NCBI RefSeq assembly: GCF_027111355.2
Contig: NZ_CP114291.2
Coordinates: 3,534,001-3,598,000 of the forward strand
DNA from: Flavobacterium eburneipallidum
GTDB taxonomy: Bacteria > Bacteroidota > Bacteroidia > Flavobacteriales > Flavobacteriaceae
DNA length: 64,000 bases
Direction: 5' to 3'
Made by a program: the position numbers and the translations under genes. The notes beneath the pieces were generated by a model. That model saw nothing but the letters and a program-made list of their open reading frames with translations. It did no database searches and was not told the DNA's origin. Shown here piece after piece: positions 52,452 through 61,313 of the stretch (the stretch's first letter is position 1; the number at the start of each line of letters is the position of its first letter).

Positions 52452-53588
52452 TTAGCCGTTTATTTTCTCCTGAATCTGATTTAATATAAATAAATAATCT
52501 TCCTGATTTTTTACAAAATCTTTATCCGAAACATCAATTACTAAAACATTCAAGTCAGTTTGCGATTTGATATAATCCAGATAACCAGTATTGATTTTAT
52601 CCAAATAAGAACCTTCGATGTTTTGCTCATAATCCCTACCTCGTTTCTTGATATTTTCTAGCAAACGCTCAGAATTTTGATATAAAAAAACATACAAATC
52701 AGGCTTTGGCATTTCTTTATAAATAATATCGAAAAGCGTTCGATACAATCGATATTCATCATCGGTAAGCGTGATTTTGGCAAAAATCAGGGATTTGAAA
52801 ATATGATAATCGGCTACAATAAAATCTTTGAACAAATCAAATTGAGCTAAATCGTCTGACAATTGCTGGTATCTGTCCGCCAGAAAAGACATTTCGAGGG
52901 AAAAAGCATATCGTATTGGATCTTCGTAAAATTTGGGCAAAAAAGGATTGTCGGCAAAGCGTTCTAAAACGGTTTTGGCATTAAAATCTTCGGCAATTTT
53001 TGTAGCTAGTGTGGATTTTCCCGCTCCAATATTGCCTTCAAAAGCAATGTAATTAAATTGATACAACGGAATTTTATCCAATGGATTTTCTAGATTTTGA
53101 ACCCTCGAACAATCACTTTCGTCTGGAGAAATTTCCAGTAACTCTGAAACATTTTTCTGAAAAACAGGATGTTTCCAATCCAGATTTAGGTCTAGCATTG
53201 GCAACAAAACAAACTTTCTATTCTGCATCAAAGGATGTGGAATTTGAAGATTATCAGAGTCAATAATGTCTGAATCGAAAGTAATCAAATCAATATCAAT
53301 AATTCGAGATTGATAACCCGAACCGTCGCCACGAATGCGTCCCAATTGCCTTTCGATGTTCAAAACCTGAACTAAAACTTCGTCTGCCGAAGCATAAGTG
53401 TGAATCAACAATGCACAATTATAAAAAGCTTCACTCTGAAACCCCCAAGATGGCGATTCATACAGTCTGGAAACCTTAATTACAGTTCCCACTTGCTGAT
53501 GAATGAATTGCAAACAAAGTTCAATATTCCGAAGGCGATTGCCCTGATTGCTTCCTAAAGATAAAACGACCTGATGTTGTGATTTCAT
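52452..53588 (-). CDS. folK: Bifunctional fusion: HPPK (FolK) and deoxynucleoside kinase
   Basis: A 378-aa two-domain protein. Residues 1 to about 155 are 6-hydroxymethyl-dihydropterin pyrophosphokinase (LSLGSNQGNRLRNI, RLYESPSWGF, RDGSGYQSRIIDIDLITF-like catalytic loop, IPHPLMQNRKFVLLPM) of folate synthesis. Residues 178-378 are a deoxyribonucleoside kinase with P-loop GNIGAGKST (185-193), the ERF motif LERFADNPFLPKFY, and a lid region KRGRDYEQNIEGSYLDKI. The ATG at 53588 is preferred over the in-frame GTG at 53597. The fusion is a known Bacteroidota arrangement; why the two activities are linked is unclear. Confidence 0.93.
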   Translation of the reverse strand: MKSQHQVVLSLGSNQGNRLRNIELCLQFIHQQVGTVIKVSRLYESPSWGFQSEAFYNCALLIHTYASADEVLVQVLNIERQLGRIRGDGSGYQSRIIDIDLITFDSDIIDSDNLQIPHPLMQNRKFVLLPMLDLNLDWKHPVFQKNVSELLEISPDESDCSRVQNLENPLDKIPLYQFNYIAFEGNIGAGKSTLATKIAEDFNAKTVLERFADNPFLPKFYEDPIRYAFSLEMSFLADRYQQLSDDLAQFDLFKDFIVADYHIFKSLIFAKITLTDDEYRLYRTLFDIIYKEMPKPDLYVFLYQNSERLLENIKKRGRDYEQNIEGSYLDKINTGYLDYIKSQTDLNVLVIDVSDKDFVKNQEDYLFILNQIQEKING

Positions 53589-53704
53589 ATTAAGCACAAA
53601 TTAACTAAAACAATTTTAGAATAGAACTATATTTGAATGAGGTTTTAAAAACATAAATTTGTAACGCATCCATACTTTTGGCTACTTATTAAAAAAATAT
53701 AATT

Positions 53705-55465
53705 ATGAAATTTTTAGGAAATGTACTCGCTACCGTAGTCGGTTTATTTGTTTTTTTGATGTTGTTCTTTTTTGGAATTGTTTTCATTGCCACTATTTTC
53801 AGCAGTGATTCCGAAGTGGTAGAAGTAAAAAACAACTCGGTTATCGAATTGGACTTAAAAGACATCCAAAACGATTATGCCGGAAAATACAAAGACCCTT
53901 GGATGGAAATTTTCTCCGAAGGCGAAAGCGTAGGACTTTCGGACATTATCAACGCTATTGAAAAATCAAAAACGGATGATGCCATCAAAGGGATTTCTAT
54001 TTTAAACAATGAATCCGAATTGGGAATTGCCCAACGAAAAGCCTTGCGAGATGCTTTGGAAGATTTTAAAAAATCAGGCAAATTCGTCATGGCTTATGCC
54101 AATTCCTATTCGCAAAAAGAATACTATTTGAATTCTGTTGCCAATACCGTTTATCTTAACCCTGTGGGTGATTTTGACTTTAAAGGTCTATCTGCTGAAT
54201 TGATGTTTTTTAAAGATTTACAAGAAAAAACAGGAGTAAAAATGGAAGTCATTCGCCACGGAAAATACAAAAGCGCTGTTGAGCCTTTCTTGCAAAATGA
54301 AATGAGCGAAGCCAACAAAGAACAAACCTTGGCTTTGTTAAACTCGGTTTGGAGTTCCGTTCTTGAGGATATTTCGAAAAGCAGAAAAATACCTGTAACT
54401 AAACTCAACCAAATTGCCGACGGTCTGCTTGCTCGAACTCCAGCAATGGCAAAAGCTAACAAATTAGTCGATGTTGTAGCCTATGAAGATGTGTATCACG
54501 ATGCTATTCGAAAAATTTTAAAAGTTGCCAAAGACGAAGATTACGAAAAAGTAAGCATTTTAGATTACACCAAAAAAGCAGTTACTACTTCAGAATTGTC
54601 CGAAACCAAAGATAAAATTGCCGTTATTTATGCTCAAGGCGAAATCATGAGTGGCGAAGGCGATGTGAATACGATTGGCGAAATTTCGATGCGTCGCTCT
54701 TTGATAGAAGCTAGAAAAGACGAAAACACAAAAGCGATTGTACTTCGAATTGATAGTCCAGGTGGAAATGCGTTGACATCGGATTTGATTTGGAGAGAAA
54801 TTGAATTGACCAAAAAAGTAAAACCAATAGTCGTTTCGATGGGCAATTATGCGGCTTCTGGCGGATATTATATTGCTTGTAATGCGAATACCATTTTTGC
54901 AGAAAAGAATACCATTACTGGTTCTATTGGAGTTTTTGGAGTACTTCCAAATTTTACTCAACTGGCAACGAAAATTGGCATTCATACCGAACAAGTAAAA
55001 ACAAACGAAAATGCTGCTGAATATAGTCCATTTTTGCCAATGGATGAAAAGTTCAAAGCCGTTACTTTAGAAGGTGTTGAACACATTTATAAAACCTTTG
55101 TAACACACGTTGCCGAAGGTAGAAAAATGAGTTTCGCACAAGTAGATGCTATTGCACAAGGAAGAGTTTGGTCAGGTGCCGAAGCTTTGAAAATTGGATT
55201 GGTGGATAAAATTGGTGGTTTAGATGATGCCTTAAAAGAAGCCGCAAGATTGTCCAAAATTAAGGAATACAGCACTCAAAACTTTCCAGAATATGAAAAA
55301 GACATGAATGACGTTTTAGGAAACTTTCCTTTTTCGAAATCGAAAGCTTCGTTTGTAAAAGAAAAATTAGGAGAAAAAACCTATCGATTGATGGAACAAA
55401 TTAAAAGAATCCAATCACAAAAAGGCATTCAAGCCAAAATGCCATTTGAGATTATTATCCATTAA
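53705..55465 (+). CDS. sppA: Signal peptide peptidase SppA, 67K type
   Basis: Membrane-anchored serine/lysine protease of family S49 (586 aa) that degrades cleaved signal peptides. There is an N-terminal membrane helix at about 8-30, then two tandem S49 domains. The general-base Lys is in YKSAVEPF (about residue 189, first domain) and the nucleophile Ser385 in YAASGGYY of the second domain, with RIDSPGG and TITGSIGVFG flanking. This split of the dyad across the repeats is typical of the long (67K) form. The gene ends at a hairpin terminator. Confidence 0.96.
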   Translation: MKFLGNVLATVVGLFVFLMLFFFGIVFIATIFSSDSEVVEVKNNSVIELDLKDIQNDYAGKYKDPWMEIFSEGESVGLSDIINAIEKSKTDDAIKGISILNNESELGIAQRKALRDALEDFKKSGKFVMAYANSYSQKEYYLNSVANTVYLNPVGDFDFKGLSAELMFFKDLQEKTGVKMEVIRHGKYKSAVEPFLQNEMSEANKEQTLALLNSVWSSVLEDISKSRKIPVTKLNQIADGLLARTPAMAKANKLVDVVAYEDVYHDAIRKILKVAKDEDYEKVSILDYTKKAVTTSELSETKDKIAVIYAQGEIMSGEGDVNTIGEISMRRSLIEARKDENTKAIVLRIDSPGGNALTSDLIWREIELTKKVKPIVVSMGNYAASGGYYIACNANTIFAEKNTITGSIGVFGVLPNFTQLATKIGIHTEQVKTNENAAEYSPFLPMDEKFKAVTLEGVEHIYKTFVTHVAEGRKMSFAQVDAIAQGRVWSGAEALKIGLVDKIGGLDDALKEAARLSKIKEYSTQNFPEYEKDMNDVLGNFPFSKSKASFVKEKLGEKTYRLMEQIKRIQSQKGIQAKMPFEIIIH

Positions 55466-55483
55466 AACACAATTAATATCCAG

Positions 55484-55524
55484 AAAACTCCGTTTAAACG
55501 ATTGATTAAACGGAGTTTTTTATA
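55484..55524 (+). terminator. sppA terminator
   Basis: Arms AAAACTCCGTTTA and TAAACGGAGTTTT, 13 bp perfect, plus T-run. Confidence 0.85.
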
Positions 55525-55618
55525 GCACTCATTTGATGTATCATTTGCAAAAACTATTTTTATAAAAAACACTAGGCATCATTTTTGCCAACCTACCAGA
55601 ATTTAAAGAAAATAAATT

Positions 55619-58258
55619 ATGACAAAGAAAATTTTAATATCCGTTGGAATTATAATTGTGCTATTGATAGGCACTTTATTTGCTGCTCCTTTTTTATTCA
55701 AAGATCAAATAAAAGCCAAAATTACCGAAGCCATCAACAAGAAAGTAGATGCTAAAGTATCCTTTGCAGCAGCTGATTTGAGTTTGTTTAAAAATTTTCC
55801 GAATGCGAATGTTACTATTGAAAAATTGCTCATCATCAACAAAGCCCCTTTTGAAGGTGATACTTTAATTTATTTGGGGGAATTGAATTTGAAAATGTCC
55901 ATCAAAGAATTATTCAAGGGAGAAAATGAAACGATGAATATTGACGGAATAACTTCTAAAAATGGATTGATTAATATCGTTTTCAACAAAGACGGAATTG
56001 CCAATTATGACATTGCCTTGAAAGATGACAAACCTTCTGCCGAAGAGGAGAAAAGCAAACCATTGGCATTGAAAGTTCAGAATTATAAAATCGAGAATTT
56101 CAAGTTTCGTTACATCGACGAAAAGTCGAAAATCAAAATGGTTATCGATAGTTTGAATCACGAGGGTACGGGAGATTTTGCTGCTCAAAAATTAGATTTG
56201 AACACCAAAACTACTGCCAATGTATCTTTGGATATGGACAAAGTCAATTATATGAAAAATATTCATTTGACTTTAGACGCTGTTTTGGGAATGGATTTAG
56301 AAAAAAGCAAATATACTTTCAAAGAAAACAAAGCTTTAATCAATCAATTGCCATTGGAATTTGACGGATTTATTCAAATGGTGGAAGCAGGACAAGAATA
56401 TGATTTGAAATTCAAAACACCTACTTCCTCTTTCAAAAACTTCTTGGGATTGATTCCGTCCGCTTATTCATCGAGTTTAGACAAGGTGAAAACGACTGGC
56501 GATTTTACGATAGTTGGTTTTGCAAAAGGATTGTATTCGGACATAACGGTTCCGAAATTCAACGTAGAAATTGCCTCTAACAATGCTTCTTTTCAATATC
56601 CTGATTTGCCAAAATCGGTTCGTAATATTGTAATTGACACTAAAATCATCAATGAAACTGGGGTTTTGAATGACACTTATGTGAATCTAGACAAATTGTC
56701 TTTTGCTATTGACCAAGACGTTTTTAATGCCAAAGCCAATATTAGAAACATTACCGAAAATGCCTTGGTAGATGCCGCCTTGAAAGGAATTATCAATTTA
56801 GGAAATTTATCAAAAGCGTATCCAATAAAATTAGACAAACCATTATCTGGAATTTTAAAAGCTGATGTTACGACCAAATTCGACATGCAATCGGTAGAAA
56901 AAAGTCAGTACGAAAACATTAAAAATGCGGGCATGATGGGTTTAACAGGTTTTAAATATGCGGATGAAAACGGAAAAACAATGACGATTAGTAACGCTTT
57001 GATTTTGTTTAATCCAAGTCAGGTAAATTTGAAACAATTTAACGCAACCACAGGAAAAAGTGATTTGAGCGTAACTGGAATTTTAGAAAATTTCTATGGT
57101 TTTATGTTTAAAAACCAAGAATTGAAAGGAAATTTCAACATGAGTTCGAATCAATTAGTAGTTAGTGATTTTATGACCACAGGAGAACCTGCAAAAGCTA
57201 AAACAGCAGAAGAATCAACAGAAACTACCAAAGCAACTACCAAAAAAGCAGATGCTATGAAGATTCCTGCTTTCTTGAATTGTACGCTTACGGCAAAAGC
57301 CAATACGGTAATTTATGATAATTTGACTTTGAAAGCCGTATCAGGAAAATTAATTGTAAAAGATGAAAAAGTGACTTTACAAAATGTAAAAACTTCTATT
57401 TTTGGCGGAACAATTGGTTTAAATGGTGCTGTTTCTACCAAAGAAAAAACACCAGTTTTCAATATGGATTTGAATTTGAATCAGGTAAATATTGCCGAAT
57501 CTTTTACGCAATTGGATATGTTGAAAAAAATTGCGCCCATTGCTGGAATCATCAACGGAAAATTAAATTCGACTATAAAACTGAACGGAAACCTTGACGC
57601 TACCGAACTAACACCTGATTTGAAAACACTAACGGGTGATTTATTAGGACAGTTACTTTCCACTACCGTAAGTGCAAAAAATTCGACTTTGTTAACTGCT
57701 TTGACTTCGAATATAAAATTTATTGACATGAGTAAAGTCAATTTGAATGATTTGAAAGCGGCTGTAACATTTAAGGATGGAAAAGTAAATGTAAAACCAT
57801 TCAACATTAAATACCAAGACATCAAAGCGACTATTGGTGGAACTCATGGTTTTGACCAAAGCATGAATTATAATTTAAAGTTTGACGTTCCTGCGAAATA
57901 TCTGGGTACAGAAGCTAATGCTTTGATTGCGAAACTAACTCCTACTGATGCTGCTAAACTAGAGAACATTCCGATAAACGCCATGATGACAGGGAATTTT
58001 AGCAATCCGAAAATTGCAACCGATATGAAAACGGTAGTTACTAATTTGACGAATCAATTGGTAAAACAACAAAAAGAAAAATTAGTTACTAAAGGAACTT
58101 CGGCAATTACAGATTACATCAATAAAAATAAAAAACCTACAGATACTACAAAAGCAGCAACTCCAACAACAAAAGAAGAAGTAAAAACAAAGGCTAGTGA
58201 ATTATTAAACGGGCTTTTCAATAAAAAGAAAAAAACGGAAGAACCGAAAACACCTTAA
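55619..58258 (+). CDS. AsmA-family inner-membrane protein
   Basis: An 879-aa protein with an N-terminal membrane helix (ILISVGIIIVLLIGTLFAAPFLF), followed by the AsmA N-terminal region (IKAKITEAINKKVDAKVSFAAADLSLFKNFPNANVTIEKLLI). A long beta-rich repeat-beta-groove-like body and the AsmA_2-like C-terminal segment (IGLNGAVSTKEKTPVFNMDLNLNQVNIAESF) follow. AsmA/TamB/VPS13-like proteins bridge the periplasm and are linked to phospholipid transport and outer-membrane assembly. The tail is Lys/Thr-rich (KPTDTTKAATPTTKEE). It ends at a hairpin terminator. Confidence 0.9.
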   Translation: MTKKILISVGIIIVLLIGTLFAAPFLFKDQIKAKITEAINKKVDAKVSFAAADLSLFKNFPNANVTIEKLLIINKAPFEGDTLIYLGELNLKMSIKELFKGENETMNIDGITSKNGLINIVFNKDGIANYDIALKDDKPSAEEEKSKPLALKVQNYKIENFKFRYIDEKSKIKMVIDSLNHEGTGDFAAQKLDLNTKTTANVSLDMDKVNYMKNIHLTLDAVLGMDLEKSKYTFKENKALINQLPLEFDGFIQMVEAGQEYDLKFKTPTSSFKNFLGLIPSAYSSSLDKVKTTGDFTIVGFAKGLYSDITVPKFNVEIASNNASFQYPDLPKSVRNIVIDTKIINETGVLNDTYVNLDKLSFAIDQDVFNAKANIRNITENALVDAALKGIINLGNLSKAYPIKLDKPLSGILKADVTTKFDMQSVEKSQYENIKNAGMMGLTGFKYADENGKTMTISNALILFNPSQVNLKQFNATTGKSDLSVTGILENFYGFMFKNQELKGNFNMSSNQLVVSDFMTTGEPAKAKTAEESTETTKATTKKADAMKIPAFLNCTLTAKANTVIYDNLTLKAVSGKLIVKDEKVTLQNVKTSIFGGTIGLNGAVSTKEKTPVFNMDLNLNQVNIAESFTQLDMLKKIAPIAGIINGKLNSTIKLNGNLDATELTPDLKTLTGDLLGQLLSTTVSAKNSTLLTALTSNIKFIDMSKVNLNDLKAAVTFKDGKVNVKPFNIKYQDIKATIGGTHGFDQSMNYNLKFDVPAKYLGTEANALIAKLTPTDAAKLENIPINAMMTGNFSNPKIATDMKTVVTNLTNQLVKQQKEKLVTKGTSAITDYINKNKKPTDTTKAATPTTKEEVKTKASELLNGLFNKKKKTEEPKTP

Positions 58259-58281
58259 AATTTTATTTGACTATAATTAAG

Positions 58282-58318
58282 AAGCCTAAAAATATTTGCA
58301 TTTTTAGGCTTTCTTTTT
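58282..58318 (+). terminator. AsmA-like gene terminator
   Basis: Arms AAGCCTAAAAAT and ATTTTTAGGCTT (12 bp) followed by TCTTTTT. Confidence 0.85.
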
Positions 58319-58370
58319 ATATTTCAATTCGTACCACATAATACCCTTCAGAACCACGAATATTCAATAT

Positions 58371-58763
58371 CTATTTTCTTTTTTTAGTCCAAAACAGATT
58401 AAAAAAATTATTATTTAAAATTACAAATAGCATCAAAAAAACAATTGAAAGAACAATCATTTCATATTTAAAGTGTTTCCTGTAGCTTGTAAAAGAAAAA
58501 ATAACAAACCAATTTGTTCCCAAAATTAAAAAAGGAATAGAAAAAAAAGTTTTAACCAAAAGTTTTTCAGCCAAATTTTTCAGAAATATCAAAATCAATG
58601 TACAAATAACAATAGGTAATACAAACCTAAATTGTAGTACCCTATTATTAGAGCTTTGGTATGCAATATCAATATCTTTAATTTCTAAATATGTTAAAAT
58701 AAAATTTATAACTATTAAAAAAAAGATTAAATATTTCATTATTGGTTTTGCTCTTTCTTGCAT
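58371..58763 (-). CDS. Hypothetical four-helix membrane protein
   Basis: A 130-aa protein with four hydrophobic segments (about 8-24, 45-62, 70-90, 97-118) and a basic end (FWTKKRK). I recognise no family. The reading frame is open with a normal ATG and no close partner; 48 bp separate it from the DUF2797 gene upstream. It may be lineage-specific. Coding status is less sure than for its neighbours because AT-rich DNA easily yields Phe/Ile/Leu-rich frames. Confidence 0.55.
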   Translation of the reverse strand: MQERAKPIMKYLIFFLIVINFILTYLEIKDIDIAYQSSNNRVLQFRFVLPIVICTLILIFLKNLAEKLLVKTFFSIPFLILGTNWFVIFSFTSYRKHFKYEMIVLSIVFLMLFVILNNNFFNLFWTKKRK

Positions 58764-58811
58764 AAGACATACTGATTATTTACAATTTATAATTGTTTTC
58801 CTTTAGATTAG

Positions 58812-59606
58812 TTATACATTAATCTTTACCACATACCCTTCAGAACCCCGAATATTAAAAACAGTACCGTCTTGAAAAATGAGGTATTGCCCTTTTATCC
58901 CCATCAATTTTCCTTGAAAATTAGGTGTTTTATCTAAACTCAAACTCTTTATTTTAGTTGGATATTCTAAAACAGGAAAGTGCATTTCATATAAATCATT
59001 TTTCTCTGGATAGAAATAGTCCTGAACCTCGGCTGGAATCCAATTTTGAACTTTCAATTTTTCAGCTATTAAATCGATTTGTTCTACATCATTTTGCAAC
59101 ATTTTGCGCCAATTGGTTTTATCTGCAAAATGATTTTTCAAAGCAACTTCGGTAATTCCTGCCAAATAACGATTGGGTACTTCTACAATCGAAATGGCTT
59201 GGGTTGCGCCTTGGTCAATCCATCGGGTTGGCATTTGCGTTTTTCTTGTTACGCCTACTTTTACTTCGCTTGACAAAGCTAAATATGCAATATGAGGTTG
59301 CAATTGTACTTTCTCTTCATACACTAAATCCCGATCTTGAATCCCTAAATGTGCTGTGCTTAATTCGGGTTTCATAATCCAATCGCCTACGGCTGGACTG
59401 GAATAAAAACAATCGTAACAAAATCCCTGACGGAAAATTTTCTTCTTTTTACCACAATTCAAACATTGGTAACCCACAAAATTAATTTCCAAATTTTTAT
59501 TGAGTAATTGATTCATATTCAAAAAACTACTATCAAAAACCAAGTAATATTGAATAGGATTTGCAAATTCAGTTTGCATTTTGGTAAGTACGCCTTCGTA
59601 AGTCAT
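58812..59606 (-). CDS. DUF2797 zinc-ribbon protein
   Basis: A 264-aa cytoplasmic protein of the DUF2797 family. A treble-clef/zinc-ribbon-like cluster C48-x2-C51-x11-C63-x2-C66 (CLNCGKKKK, GFCYDC) lies near the N-terminus. It is followed by a beta-rich region with KPELSTAHLGIQDRDLVYEEKVQLQPH and VGVTRKTQMPTRWIDQGA, which resembles a GIY-YIG-like element. The C-terminal part is a small beta-domain (MGIKGQYLIFQDGTVFNIRG). The function is unknown. It is divergent from the GH3 gene, sharing a 146-bp intergenic region. Confidence 0.9.
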   Translation of the reverse strand: MTYEGVLTKMQTEFANPIQYYLVFDSSFLNMNQLLNKNLEINFVGYQCLNCGKKKKIFRQGFCYDCFYSSPAVGDWIMKPELSTAHLGIQDRDLVYEEKVQLQPHIAYLALSSEVKVGVTRKTQMPTRWIDQGATQAISIVEVPNRYLAGITEVALKNHFADKTNWRKMLQNDVEQIDLIAEKLKVQNWIPAEVQDYFYPEKNDLYEMHFPVLEYPTKIKSLSLDKTPNFQGKLMGIKGQYLIFQDGTVFNIRGSEGYVVKINV

Positions 59607-59752
59607 TTCAGAATTTAGATTTTCGATTTTCGATTACAGAATTAGAAAATGAAATTTCCAAAACTTTAAAAAAAAATACTATTTTTGATAAAGTTGTAAA
59701 GTTAGTCTTTGTTGCTCTTTTTACAAATCTAAAATCAGAAATCTAAATCAGA

Positions 59753-61273
59753 ATGGCCATAATAAATTCGCTTGCTTCTTGGGTTCTCAAACAAAGAATC
59801 CATCAAATAGAACTTTTCTTGAAGTACCCGAACGAAGTTCAGGAAGAATTGATGATGAATTTAATTCGAGCCTCTGAAAATACGGTTATAGGTCAACAAT
59901 ACGATTATGCTTCAATCACTTCTTATGCGACTTTCGCCGAAAGAATTCCTGTTTCTACCTACGAAGATTTACAGCCATTGATTGAGCGTACTCGCAAAGG
60001 CGAACAAAATGTGTTGTGGGAAACGCCTATAAAATGGTTTGCCAAATCCAGCGGAACGACCAATGCCAAAAGCAAATTTATTCCCGTAAGCCCCGAATCA
60101 TTGGAAGATTGTCATTACAAAGCAGGCAAGGATTTGTTGTGTATGTATTTGAACAACAACGAAGATTCTGAAATGTTTACAGGAAAGAGTCTTCGACTTG
60201 GCGGAAGTTCCCAAATTTATGAAGACAACAATACTTCGTTTGGTGATTTATCCGCTATTTTGATTGAGAATATGCCACTTTGGGCAGAATTTAGCAGCAC
60301 ACCAAATAACAAAATATCCTTAATGAGCGATTGGGAAACCAAAATTCCCGCCATAATAAATCAAGTCCGAAATGAAAATGTAACTAGTTTTGCAGGAGTC
60401 CCTTCTTGGCTTTTGGTTTTAATGAATAAATTACTCGAAGAAACAGGCAAAGGAAATTTATTGGAACTTTGGCCAAACTTGGAAGTGTATTTTCATGGTG
60501 GTGTCAATTTTGAACCTTATCGCGAACAATACCAAAAAATACTACCTAAAAAAGATTTCAAATACTACGAAATATACAATGCTTCCGAAGGTTTTTTTGC
60601 CATTCAGGATTTGAATTATTCCAGCGATTTATTGTTGATGTTGGATTATGGCATTTTCTACGAATTTATTCCAATGGATACTTTTGGAACTCCAAATCAA
60701 AAAACGATTCGATTATCGGAAGTGGAACTTTTTAAAAATTATGCTATTATAATTACTACTAATTCTGGTTTGTGGCGTTATATGATTGGCGACACCGTTC
60801 GTTTTACTTCTTTGAGTCCGTATCGCATTCGGGTAACGGGCAGAACCAAACATCACATCAATGTTTTTGGAGAAGAATTAATGGTCGAAAACTCGGATCA
60901 AGCCATTGCCAAAGCTTGTCAAATTACTGGAACCGAAATGGTAGATTATACCGTTGCGCCTGTTTTTATGAAAGACAAAGAAAAAGGCGCTCACGAATGG
61001 ATGATAGAATTCAAGAAAAATCCAACTGACCTTGCTCTCTTCCAAAAAATATTGGACGAAACGTTGCAATCTTTAAATTCGGATTACGAAGCCAAACGTT
61101 ATAACAATATGACATTAAATCCATTGATTATAAACTTGGCAAGACCCAACTTGTTTTACGACTGGTTGAAGGAAAATAAAAAATTAGGGGGACAACATAA
61201 AATCCCGAGATTGTCAAATGATCGAGATTATTTGGAACAATTGAAAAGTATGCAATCTGTTGTGCATCAATAA
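59753..61273 (+). CDS. GH3-family acyl-adenylate-forming enzyme
   Basis: A 506-aa bacterial homologue of plant GH3 acyl-acid amido synthetases (ANL superfamily). The ATP-phosphate-binding motif is in KWFAKSSGTTNAKSKFIPVS. YYEIYNASEGFFAIQD and GLWRYMIGDTVRF carry the later nucleotide-binding motifs, and GRTKHHINVFGEELMVENSDQAI is the hinge into the C-terminal domain. In plants GH3 conjugates auxin or jasmonate to amino acids; the bacterial substrate is not established. It is widespread in Bacteroidota and often next to DUF2797, as here. Confidence 0.9.
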   Translation: MAIINSLASWVLKQRIHQIELFLKYPNEVQEELMMNLIRASENTVIGQQYDYASITSYATFAERIPVSTYEDLQPLIERTRKGEQNVLWETPIKWFAKSSGTTNAKSKFIPVSPESLEDCHYKAGKDLLCMYLNNNEDSEMFTGKSLRLGGSSQIYEDNNTSFGDLSAILIENMPLWAEFSSTPNNKISLMSDWETKIPAIINQVRNENVTSFAGVPSWLLVLMNKLLEETGKGNLLELWPNLEVYFHGGVNFEPYREQYQKILPKKDFKYYEIYNASEGFFAIQDLNYSSDLLLMLDYGIFYEFIPMDTFGTPNQKTIRLSEVELFKNYAIIITTNSGLWRYMIGDTVRFTSLSPYRIRVTGRTKHHINVFGEELMVENSDQAIAKACQITGTEMVDYTVAPVFMKDKEKGAHEWMIEFKKNPTDLALFQKILDETLQSLNSDYEAKRYNNMTLNPLIINLARPNLFYDWLKENKKLGGQHKIPRLSNDRDYLEQLKSMQSVVHQ

Positions 61274-61313
61274 AAAATGTTTTTTCAGGGTTTAAAAAAA
61301 CTGAAGATAGTAT

